A stretch of 14,950 nt of DNA from Burkholderiales bacterium (GTDB taxonomy: Bacteria > Pseudomonadota > Gammaproteobacteria > Burkholderiales > Burkholderiaceae). Location: NCBI GenBank assembly GCA_947372535.1, contig CANBUA010000097.1, forward strand, positions 1 through 14,950, written 5' to 3'. A program made the translations under genes and the position numbers. Each line of letters starts with the position of its first letter. Positions within the stretch are counted from its first letter, which is position 1. Positions 1 through 9,012 of the stretch are shown here, piece by piece. The notes beneath the pieces are model-generated. The model ran no database searches, was not told where the DNA came from, and worked only from the letters and a program-made list of their open reading frames with translations.

Positions 1-948
<948 letters not shown>

Positions 949-958
949 CTAAAAATTC

Positions 959-972
959 CGGCACTCATGCCG
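959..972. repeat. Short inverted repeat in the trxB / Crp-type regulator intergenic region
   Basis: CGGCA-ctca-TGCCG forms a perfect 5-bp stem with a 4-nt loop, flanked by A/T runs (951-957 and 973-978). It sits 68 bp upstream of trxB on the minus strand. It is not a match to the CRP (TGTGA-N6-TCACA) or FNR (TTGAT-N4-ATCAA) half-site consensus. Its role is unknown; a protein site or a leader hairpin are both possible. Confidence 0.35.
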
Positions 973-1055
973 AAAATTGTAGGGACTGGTGAAGAAAGCC
1001 ACAGACAGGTCCGCAAAAGATGGGGCCTGGGCCCTGGTTTTCAACGCATTGAGTG

Positions 1056-1069
1056 GCGCATTCATGCGC
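1056..1069. repeat. Inverted repeat upstream of the Crp/Fnr-type gene
   Basis: GCGCA-ttca-TGCGC is a perfect 5-bp stem with a 4-nt loop that ends 30 bp before the regulator's ATG. Such dyads just upstream of a Crp-family gene are often autoregulatory sites, but the sequence does not match the known CRP or FNR consensus. It could equally be a hairpin in the 5' leader. Confidence 0.35.
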
Positions 1070-1099
1070 AACATTGAACGGTAAAAACGAGGATTCGCC

Positions 1100-1771
1100 A
1101 TGGCCATGTTGTCCAACCTTGATCTCATCCGGCGCGTGCCGCTGTTTTCCATGCTGACGCACACGCAAGCAGAAGCCATCTCCGACAGCGTCGTCAAACG
1201 CCGCTTCCGCCGGGGTGAGCTGATCGTCGAGCGGGGGCGCAAGACCAATTCGCTGTTCATCCTGCTGACGGGCCGTGCCCGCGTGGTCGCCGCCGACGAG
1301 CGGGGCCGCGAAGTGATCCTGGCCGTGCTTGAAGCGGGCGATTACATCGGCGAGATGAGCCTGATCGACAACGAGCCGCATTCGGCCACCGTCCGCGCCG
1401 AGGTCCAGACCGACGTGCTGACCCTGGGTCGCGCCGAGTTCGCCCGTTGCCTGCCCGAGAACTCCAGCCTGTCCTACGCCATCCTGCGTGGCCTGGTGCA
1501 GCGCCTGCGCAGCGCTGACCGCCAGATCGAATCGCTGGCTTTGCTCGATGTCTATGGCCGCGTAGCCCGTGCCTTGCTGGACATGGCCGACGAGGACCAG
1601 GGCGAAAAAATCATCCGTGGCAAGGTGTCCCGTCAGGACCTGGCTAAACACGTGGGGGCCTCTCGCGAGATGGTCAGCCGCGTGATGAAGGACCTGGAAG
1701 AGCGTGGCCTCATCGAGACCCAGGAAACCGGCAGCGTCATCCTCAGGGATCAGTTGGTGGTCACGGCCTGA
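1100..1771 (+). CDS. Crp/Fnr-family transcriptional regulator
   Basis: A 223-residue DNA-binding regulator. An N-terminal cyclic-nucleotide-binding-like beta-barrel spans about residues 10-125, with GEMSLIDNEPHSATVRA around 84-100. A long dimerisation helix follows at about 125-160, and a C-terminal winged helix-turn-helix at about 172-208 has SRQDLAKHVGASREMVSRVM as its recognition unit. The FNR cysteine cluster is absent, so it is not an oxygen-sensing iron-sulfur FNR. In E. coli CRP the cAMP pocket carries Arg-Ser (82/83); here the matching place reads His-Ser (94/95), so cAMP binding is doubtful. The start has a GAGG Shine-Dalgarno (1089-1092) about 7 nt upstream; a second in-frame ATG lies two codons later. 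An intrinsic terminator follows at 1814-1847, so this looks like a single-gene transcript. Family assignment is firm; effector and targets are unknown. Confidence 0.93.
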   Translation: MAMLSNLDLIRRVPLFSMLTHTQAEAISDSVVKRRFRRGELIVERGRKTNSLFILLTGRARVVAADERGREVILAVLEAGDYIGEMSLIDNEPHSATVRAEVQTDVLTLGRAEFARCLPENSSLSYAILRGLVQRLRSADRQIESLALLDVYGRVARALLDMADEDQGEKIIRGKVSRQDLAKHVGASREMVSRVMKDLEERGLIETQETGSVILRDQLVVTA

Positions 1772-1813
1772 ACCCGTTTATGTGAACTCGGGGCCGTTCG
1801 ACGGCCCCGGCCG

Positions 1814-1847
1814 CCGCCGATGTGGGTCGCCCGCTCGGCGGTTTTTT
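1814..1847 (+). terminator. Intrinsic terminator of the Crp/Fnr-type gene
   Basis: CCGCCGA (1814-1820) pairs with TCGGCGG (1835-1841), with an inner GGG/CCC pairing in the loop, and is followed directly by six T (1842-1847). A second GC-rich hairpin, GGGGCCGT-tcg-ACGGCCCC (1790-1808), lies just upstream. The T run is only on the plus strand, so it serves the regulator gene and not the facing acyltransferase. Confidence 0.85.
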
Positions 1848-1875
1848 GCGTTTGGGCGTCAGGCGTGCGGGCTCA

Positions 1876-2958
1876 TCAACTCGAGGCGGTCCGCAGCTTG
1901 GTCGTGGCGGTCAGGCTCAGGAGGCGCCGTCTGGCCCATTGGTCGATGGGGACGAGCAGCCAGGCCAGCACCACGGCAGTGATGGCCATGATGATGACCT
2001 GGCGCACTGGTGGCAGCCTGTCCAGGGGCGTCAGTTCGAGCGCCAGTTGATAGAGCGGAAAGTGAATGATGTAAATGGGATAGGACAAATTGCCAAGGAC
2101 CTCGCAAAGCTTCCGCGCTGTGCCACTGACCCATGCGGTCGAGGCCATGGCGACAGTCATTGGCACCAAAAAAAGCGTGGCGCCCATCGTGGTTTTGGCG
2201 GTGTTTCGCAGGAAACATAGCAGCGTCAGGCTGGCCATGCCCAAGACCAGTGGCATGGGCACTCGCTTGTGTTGAAGGCCAGCGCGGAAAATCAATGCCC
2301 CCATGAAAAAGCCAGCGGTCACCCGTGGGAAGCCGAAGATGAAATTCTCAAATCCCCAGCCAGGGTTGACGATGTCCAGATGCAAGCTGAGTGCGAAAAA
2401 AAGCAGGTAGGCCATGAGCACCAGCATCCAACTGGCAGGCTGCTTGGTGCGCCTGAGGTGAAAGAAGAACGCGATGTTGACGGCGATTTCAAAGAACAGT
2501 GACCAAGCCGGGCCATTCAAGGGAAAGACGGGGCCGGAAAGGGCCTGTGCACCAACAGGCCAGGCGAGCTGATTGAGATATGGCAGAAATAGCAGGCCCA
2601 ATCCGGCCGCTTTGAGGATTTCCGGCGCACCGATGGCACTGCTGCGGCCGTGCATCAGCGTGAGGCAAGCTGTCAGGATGCCCAGAGCCAGACCCACCAT
2701 GTACAAAGGGGCCAGCCGAATCAGGCGCAGGCGCATGAACTGCCCAAAGCTCATGCCGGCGAGGATGTGCTTGCTGTAGCTGTGCGCAATGACAAAGCCC
2801 GACAACACGAAAAACAGATCGACGGCCACCCAGGCCGCACTGAGCCAGTTCACGCCGTTGTGCTGGCTGTAGTGGTAAATCATGACTGCCACGGCGGCCA
2901 GGCCACGCAGGCCATCGAGCAAATCAAAACGCACAGGCAGTCTGGCACTCACACGCAT
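1876..2958 (-). CDS. OafA/YrhL-type membrane acyltransferase (acyltransferase family 3)
   Basis: A 360-residue polytopic inner-membrane protein of the family that moves acetyl or other acyl groups onto surface sugars (O-antigen, peptidoglycan, exopolysaccharide). Family signatures are visible: [19 protein letters not shown] near residues 11-29 with the candidate catalytic His29, [11 protein letters not shown] at 47-57, and the Arg-rich RLIRLAPLY at about 78-86. About ten hydrophobic segments run to the C-terminus. The acceptor cannot be read from sequence, and no polysaccharide genes lie nearby. Start: the ATG at 2958 has GAGGG directly against it, which is too close, whereas the in-frame GTG at 2952 has the same GAGGG about 6 nt away, so the true protein may be two residues shorter. 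It diverges from ftsK. Its A/T-richer stretches and weaker codon bias differ from ftsK and suggest a later insertion. Confidence 0.9.
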   Translation of the reverse strand: MRVSARLPVRFDLLDGLRGLAAVAVMIYHYSQHNGVNWLSAAWVAVDLFFVLSGFVIAHSYSKHILAGMSFGQFMRLRLIRLAPLYMVGLALGILTACLTLMHGRSSAIGAPEILKAAGLGLLFLPYLNQLAWPVGAQALSGPVFPLNGPAWSLFFEIAVNIAFFFHLRRTKQPASWMLVLMAYLLFFALSLHLDIVNPGWGFENFIFGFPRVTAGFFMGALIFRAGLQHKRVPMPLVLGMASLTLLCFLRNTAKTTMGATLFLVPMTVAMASTAWVSGTARKLCEVLGNLSYPIYIIHFPLYQLALELTPLDRLPPVRQVIIMAITAVVLAWLLVPIDQWARRRLLSLTATTKLRTASS

Positions 2959-3070
2959 CCCTCGGTCAATTTCTTATCCAACAGTCATCATATCTTTGGT
3001 GGCTGGCGCACCCCCTGCGGGCTCACCCTTTCATCCTGGCACGGTACCGGTTTTCAGCGCTGATTTCGCC

Positions 3071-3084
3071 CACAATGTGGCCCA
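3071..3084 (+). promoter_or_regulatory. Candidate -10 element placed for a leaderless ftsK transcript
   Basis: CACAAT (3071-3076) matches 4 of 6 positions of the -10 consensus and lies exactly 7 nt before the ATG at 3084. That would put the transcription start at or next to the start codon. No Shine-Dalgarno is present. The same geometry occurs before rarA. No good -35 hexamer is visible, so this is inference. Confidence 0.4.
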
Positions 3085-5597
3085 TGACTTATCCCCTGGG
3101 ATCCTTGAGTTCCGATGGCAGCCACGCCGATGACAACCGCGGTGATCGTCGTCTGGATCCGGCCACCAGCCTGCGCCTGACCGGCCGATTGCACCGTTCG
3201 CCCTATGTGGCTTCCAGCGACATCGAGCCACCGCCCGAGATGACTGTGCGCTTTCAGGCGGCCTTGCTGCTGGGCGGCATCGCCTTGTTGCTGTTCCTGA
3301 TGGCCCTGGCCAGCCATGATCGGCTCGATGCCGCCTTCACCACGTCGGGGCAGCACCTGGAGCCCTCCAACTGGGCCGGGCATGGTGGCGCGGTGGCGTC
3401 CGACCTGTCTTATTTCCTCTTCGGCCAATCGTGCTGGTGGGTGCTGCTGGTGGGCGCCCGCGTGTGGCTGAGCGGGCTGGCCCGCTGGCTGCGGCGCGAT
3501 GCCACGCTGGCCCAGGTGCCGGTGGTCACGGCCTATCCGGTCTGGCGTTTTGCCTTGGGCGTGATCCTGCTGATCACCGCCAGCTGCGCATTGGAATGGA
3601 CGCGGCTCTACCGCCATGAAGACTTGCTGGCTGGCGAGCATGCCGGTGGCGTGCTGGGCCTGGTGCTAGGCCCTTTGAGCATGAAGTGGCTGAGCTTCAA
3701 CGGCTCGGGTGTGCTGCTGATCGCGATGATGGTCACTGGCATGGCCATGGCCTTTGGCTTCTCTTGGCTGGATGTGGCCGAGCGCATTGGCTCGTTGGGC
3801 GATCGCTTCAAGGCCCGCAAGGAGGCCCAGCGCGAAGTGGCGCAGGACATCCGCCTGGGAGAAAAAGCCGTCATCGAGCGTGAGCGCGAACGCGAGGGCG
3901 ACGACGACCGCTTCGTCATCCCGACGGGCGCCACTGGCCCCATGGACCTGGACCCGCCACTGCAGGCGCCCGTCGTGATCCCGCCGCCACCGCTGGTCAT
4001 CGAATCGCCCATGGTCGAGGTAGCCAAGTCCGATCGCATCGTCAAAGAAAAACAAAAGCCGCTGTTCATGGAGCTGTCGGACAACAAGCTCCCGCAGATC
4101 GACCTGCTCGACACGGCCGTGGGCCGCATGGAAACGGTGACCGCCGATTCCCTGGAGATGACCTCTCGCATGATCGAGAAGAAGCTCAAGGACTTTGGCG
4201 TGGAGGTGCGGGTGGTCGCGGCCTCGCCCGGCCCGGTGATCACACGCTACGAGATCGAGCCGGCGACGGGCGTCAAGGGTTCTCAGATCCTGAACCTGGC
4301 CAAAGATTTGGCGCGCTCGCTCTCGCTGGTCTCCATCCGGGTGGTCGAGACCATTCCCGGCAAGAACCTCATGGCGCTGGAACTGCCCAACGCGAAGCGC
4401 CAGATGATCCGCCTGACCGAGATTCTCGGCTCGCAGGTCTACAACGACGCGCAGTCCATGCTGACCATCGGCTTGGGGAAAGACATCATCGGGGCGCCCG
4501 TGGTGGTGGACCTGGCCAAGATGCCACACTGTCTGGTGGCCGGCACCACCGGTTCGGGTAAATCGGTGGGCATCAACGCCACCATCCTGAGCCTGCTCTA
4601 CAAGGCCGAGGCCCGCGATGTGCGCCTGATCCTGATCGACCCCAAGATGCTGGAAATGAGCGTCTACGAAGGCATCCCGCACCTGCTGTGCCCGGTCGTG
4701 GTGGACATGAAGCAGGCCGCCAACGCGCTGAACTGGGCCGTGGCCGAGATGGAGCGGCGCTACAAGGTCATGAGCAAGCTGGGCGTGCGCAACCTGGCCG
4801 GCTACAACAAGAAGATCGACGAAGCCAAGGCGCGTGGCGAGTTCATCCCCAATCCTTTCAGCCTGACCCCGGCCGAGCCCGAGCCTTTGGACCGCCTGCC
4901 CTTCGTGGTCATCGTGATCGACGAGTTGGCCGACCTGATGATGGTCGTCGGCAAGAAGATCGAAGAGTTGATCGCCCGGCTGGCCCAAAAGGCCCGCGCC
5001 GCCGGTGTGCACCTGATCCTGGCCACCCAGCGGCCCAGCGTGGATGTGATCACCGGCCTGATCAAGGCCAACATCCCGACGCGCATTTCCTTCCAGGTCT
5101 CCAGCAAAATCGACAGCCGCACCATCTTGGACCAGATGGGCGCCGAGGCCTTGCTGGGGCAGGGCGACATGCTCTACCTGGCGCCTGGCACCGGCCTGCC
5201 TGTGCGCGTGCACGGTGCCTTCGTGAGCGACGAAGAGGTGCACCGGGTGGTGGACTACCTCAAGACGCAAGGCGAGCCCAACTACATCGAAGGCATCCTC
5301 GAAGGCGGCACAGTCGATGGTGAGGGCGGGGCCGATGGCGCCTTGGGTGGCGCCTCCGATGCCGAGTCCGACCCGATGTACGACAACGCCGTGGCCATCG
5401 TGCTGCAACACCGCAAGGCCTCGATCTCGCTGGTGCAGCGGCATTTGCGCATTGGCTACAACCGGGCCGCCCGTTTGCTGGAGCAGATGGAGAAGTCCGG
5501 TCTGGTCTCGAGCATGTCGACCAACGGCAACCGCGAGTTGATCGTCCCGGCTCGCGGCGGTGAAGGCGGAGCGACGTCGGCGCCGTGGGACGCTTGA
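3084..5597 (+). CDS. ftsK: DNA translocase FtsK
   Basis: Septal DNA pump that clears and aligns chromosome termini at division and activates XerCD recombination at dif. The product is 837 aa from ATG 3084 (840 from ATG 3075). Residue numbers here count from ATG 3075. Four hydrophobic segments at about 57-80, 108-133, 157-174 and 190-230 anchor it. A charged, proline-containing linker follows at about 240-330. The motor domain has Walker A GTTGSGKS at 490-497 and Walker [12 protein letters not shown] with Asp616. The C-terminal gamma winged helix, about 766-828, carries the KOPS-reading [18 protein letters not shown]. The linker is short compared with E. coli FtsK (1329 aa), as in most non-enteric homologues. 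I prefer ATG 3084 because Burkholderiales FtsK proteins, as I recall, begin MTY and the promoter spacing fits. lolA follows after 13 bp, forming an operon. All key residues are intact. Confidence 0.97.
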   Translation: MTYPLGSLSSDGSHADDNRGDRRLDPATSLRLTGRLHRSPYVASSDIEPPPEMTVRFQAALLLGGIALLLFLMALASHDRLDAAFTTSGQHLEPSNWAGHGGAVASDLSYFLFGQSCWWVLLVGARVWLSGLARWLRRDATLAQVPVVTAYPVWRFALGVILLITASCALEWTRLYRHEDLLAGEHAGGVLGLVLGPLSMKWLSFNGSGVLLIAMMVTGMAMAFGFSWLDVAERIGSLGDRFKARKEAQREVAQDIRLGEKAVIEREREREGDDDRFVIPTGATGPMDLDPPLQAPVVIPPPPLVIESPMVEVAKSDRIVKEKQKPLFMELSDNKLPQIDLLDTAVGRMETVTADSLEMTSRMIEKKLKDFGVEVRVVAASPGPVITRYEIEPATGVKGSQILNLAKDLARSLSLVSIRVVETIPGKNLMALELPNAKRQMIRLTEILGSQVYNDAQSMLTIGLGKDIIGAPVVVDLAKMPHCLVAGTTGSGKSVGINATILSLLYKAEARDVRLILIDPKMLEMSVYEGIPHLLCPVVVDMKQAANALNWAVAEMERRYKVMSKLGVRNLAGYNKKIDEAKARGEFIPNPFSLTPAEPEPLDRLPFVVIVIDELADLMMVVGKKIEELIARLAQKARAAGVHLILATQRPSVDVITGLIKANIPTRISFQVSSKIDSRTILDQMGAEALLGQGDMLYLAPGTGLPVRVHGAFVSDEEVHRVVDYLKTQGEPNYIEGILEGGTVDGEGGADGALGGASDAESDPMYDNAVAIVLQHRKASISLVQRHLRIGYNRAARLLEQMEKSGLVSSMSTNGNRELIVPARGGEGGATSAPWDA

Positions 5598-5610
5598 ACG
5601 TTATCTCCTC

Positions 5611-6315
5611 ATGACCTCATTGTTTGTTCGATCTACTTCTTTGACGCCGCTCGTCCTGAGCGCTGCGTTGCTGGCTTTGGCCGCTCCGTTGGCCCATGCC
5701 GATGCGGTGGCCACTTTGCGCAGCTTTGCGCGGGATGTGAAGACGGGGCAGGCCAGTTTCACGCAGACTGTGACTTCGCCGGATGGCAAGAAGGTGCGCA
5801 AGTCAAACGGCACGCTGGAGTTGCAGCGGCCCAATCGATTTCGTTTTGAATACAAGGGCGCGATGGCCCAGACCATCGTGGGCGATGGCCAAAAGGTCTG
5901 GCTCTATGACGCCGACCTGAACCAGGTCACGGTGCGCCCCATGAGTCAGGCTGTGGGCGCCACGCCGGCGGCCTTGCTGGCTGGTGGGGATCTGGACAAG
6001 GACTTCGTGCTCAAAGCCGTGCCACCTGCATCTTCAGCTGGGTCAACGAGCGCGGCGGCCGCTGGCTCGTCTGCAGCTGTGCAGGCGGCAGGTTTGATCG
6101 AATGGGTGGAAGCGGTGCCCCGTCAAAAAGAAGGGCAGTTCCAGTCCGTCAAGGTGGGTTTCAAGGGCGGCACACTGGCGGCGCTTGAGGTGCTTGACAG
6201 CTTTGGGCAGAAGTCACGCATGGACTTCACCCAGTTCGACACGAAGACCGTGGTACCGGCTTCGCGTTTCGTGTTCACGCCACCTGCCGGAGCAGATGTC
6301 TTGCAGCAACCCTGA
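5611..6315 (+). CDS. lolA: Outer-membrane lipoprotein carrier protein LolA
   Basis: Periplasmic chaperone that takes lipoproteins from the LolCDE transporter and hands them to LolB at the outer membrane. The product is 234 aa. A signal peptide covers residues 1 to about 30 (hydrophobic LVLSAALLALAAPLAHA, cleavage after AHA). The mature chain has the LolA pattern: FTQTV, then GTLELQRPNRFRFEYK, then GDGQKVWLYDADLNQVTVRPM, and at the end RFVFTPPAGADVL. An Ala/Ser/Gly-rich insert at about residues 138-160 enlarges it relative to the roughly 200-residue norm. The start is the ATG 13 bp after the ftsK stop. An in-frame upstream ATG at 5560 would add 17 Arg-rich residues that overlap ftsK and spoil the signal peptide, so I reject it. 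No clear Shine-Dalgarno is seen, so translation may be coupled to ftsK. Confidence 0.95.
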   Translation: MTSLFVRSTSLTPLVLSAALLALAAPLAHADAVATLRSFARDVKTGQASFTQTVTSPDGKKVRKSNGTLELQRPNRFRFEYKGAMAQTIVGDGQKVWLYDADLNQVTVRPMSQAVGATPAALLAGGDLDKDFVLKAVPPASSAGSTSAAAAGSSAAVQAAGLIEWVEAVPRQKEGQFQSVKVGFKGGTLAALEVLDSFGQKSRMDFTQFDTKTVVPASRFVFTPPAGADVLQQP

Positions 6316-6320
6316 TTTGT

Positions 6321-6428
6321 TCAGCGGTGCTTCAAAGGCAGGTCGCCCTTGACGGGGCGCAGTCTGCCGATGGCCAGGTCCACCGCAATGGGCAGCAGCA
6401 CGACGGACACGATGGCGATGGTCAGCAT
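6321..6428 (-). CDS. Small single-pass membrane protein, 35 residues (hypothetical)
   Basis: Minus-strand ATG at 6428 opens a 35-codon frame that ends in TGA at 6321-6323. The product begins MLTIAIVSVVLLPIAVD, has one hydrophobic segment (about residues 2-20, LTIAIV...LAIG) and a basic tail RLRPVKGDLPLKHR. By the positive-inside rule the tail should be cytoplasmic and the N-terminus outside (inference). A strong Shine-Dalgarno, GAGGAG, lies 6-7 nt before the ATG, the best in the window, which argues for real translation. The stop is only 5 bp from the convergent lolA stop. The gene lies downstream of the helicase on the same strand, 167 bp away. I recognise no family. KdpF-like peptides are of similar size, but no kdp genes are near and the sequence is unlike them. 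It could be a chance frame, but hydrophobicity, basic tail and ribosome-binding site together make that less likely. Confidence 0.62.
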   Translation of the reverse strand: MLTIAIVSVVLLPIAVDLAIGRLRPVKGDLPLKHR

Positions 6429-6479
6429 GGCAATCTCCTCAGGTGTTGTTGACTTGGGCGTTCAGCATGATGCACTGGC

Positions 6480-6498
6480 ACCCCCTTGAATAGGGGGT
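6480..6498. repeat. Inverted repeat between the helicase and the small membrane gene
   Basis: ACCCCCT-tgaat-AGGGGGT is a perfect 7-bp stem with a 5-nt loop, 52 bp upstream of the small gene's ATG. No T run follows on either strand, so it is not a standard terminator. It could be an operator or a 5' leader hairpin of the small gene. Confidence 0.6.
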
Positions 6499-6533
6499 TA
6501 ACCTTCATGAAAACGTCACAATTCCACGCCACC

Positions 6534-6555
6534 CGAGGTCGTCGTTATGACCTCG
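6534..6555. repeat. Inverted repeat downstream of the helicase gene
   Basis: CGAGGTC (6534-6540) and GACCTCG (6549-6555) are perfectly complementary across an 8-nt loop. It lies 41 bp past the helicase stop on the minus strand. No T run follows. It forms part of a row of three hairpins between the helicase and the small membrane gene. Confidence 0.55.
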
Positions 6556-6565
6556 CCTATGCCAG

Positions 6566-6586
6566 GGCGGCCCAACCAGGGCCGCC
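6566..6586 (-). terminator. Possible 3' hairpin of the helicase mRNA (no U-tract)
   Basis: GGCGGCCC (6566-6573) pairs with GGGCCGCC (6579-6586) around a 5-nt loop, 10 bp beyond the helicase stop codon. It is very GC-rich and well placed for an mRNA 3' end, but no T run follows on the minus strand. It may slow exonucleases or give partial read-through into the 35-residue gene rather than end transcription outright. Confidence 0.5.
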
Positions 6587-6595
6587 GCTGTTCAA

Positions 6596-8596
<2,001 letters not shown>

Positions 8597-8926
8597 AACT
8601 TCTTTCAAGCCAATGCACGGCGCTGCCGATTTCGCCAAATGCGAAAACGTCAAACGCCAGGGCTCGGGATGGGCACGTGGCCATCATCCTGTTGCCCAGG
8701 TGGGGTCGCTGGTGATCGTGTACAGACTTCGTGAGGCGCGCTCGCGGCGCGGATGCTTCACGGTGAGTCGGTTGGAAAGCGACGGCATCGCCGCCAACCG
8801 AAACTCAAGACACGCATGCGATGGGCACCCGACGGTGCCATCCGGCTTGAAAAAGGTCAGAGGGGATGAACTTTTGTTCACTGCTGTATCAGCCAGGCCC
8901 AAATAAAAGACCCGCTTTGCAGCGAA
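8597..8926 (-). promoter_or_regulatory. Long structured 5' leader of the helicase gene
   Basis: This stretch holds no convincing gene. If transcription starts near 8926 (promoter at 8933-8961), the helicase mRNA has an untranslated leader of about 330 nt. Hairpins in it include CGGTTGG/CCAACCG (8769-8775 with 8794-8800) enclosing GCGA/TCGC, and a 9-bp stem with one bulge (8820-8829 with 8834-8842, loop cgac). None has a following U run on the minus strand. Long leaders are known for cold-shock RNA helicases such as CsdA/DeaD; a regulatory role here is inference. A GTG-started frame inside the leader (8874 down to 8684) has no ribosome-binding site. Confidence 0.5.
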
Positions 8927-8932
8927 GCCGCT

Positions 8933-8961
8933 ATTGTGACACCTTCTCAGGGTTTTGTCCA
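8933..8961 (-). promoter_or_regulatory. Predicted sigma-70-type promoter of the helicase gene
   Basis: On the minus strand TGGACA (complement of 8956-8961; 5 of 6 to TTGACA) is separated by 17 bp from CACAAT (complement of 8933-8938; 4 of 6 to TATAAT). This is the best promoter-like pair in the window. It would start transcription near 8926, pointing to the helicase. Confidence 0.6.
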
Positions 8962-8995
8962 ATCCCCCATATGCGCGGGGCGCATTCGAGCAGCC

Positions 8996-9012
8996 TGCGA
9001 CAATGGACGCCA
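8996..9012 (+). promoter_or_regulatory. Candidate extended -10 element placed for a leaderless rarA transcript
   Basis: TGC-GACAAT (8996-9004) resembles an extended -10 element, and its hexamer ends 7 nt before the ATG at 9012, the same spacing as CACAAT before ftsK. No Shine-Dalgarno is seen. The other candidate ATG (9003) overlaps the hexamer. No clear -35 is present. Confidence 0.4.

Noticed and set aside
3666..5444. 592-codon open frame on the minus strand opposite ftsK
   Set aside because: It is antisense to an unmistakable FtsK. Its composition is His/Gln/Asp/Gly-rich, as expected from reverse reading of high-GC codons, and no domain is recognisable.
6476..6492. TGGCAC followed by TTGAAT, resembling a sigma-54 promoter
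   Set aside because: The invariant GC of the -12 element is missing and the spacing is one base short, so it does not meet the TGGCAC-N5-TTGCA pattern.
8597..9002. Possible 6S RNA or other known small RNA in the helicase/rarA gap
   Set aside because: Hairpins are present, but I could not fit the closing stem, central bubble and terminator expected of a named RNA family. It is kept as a leader only.
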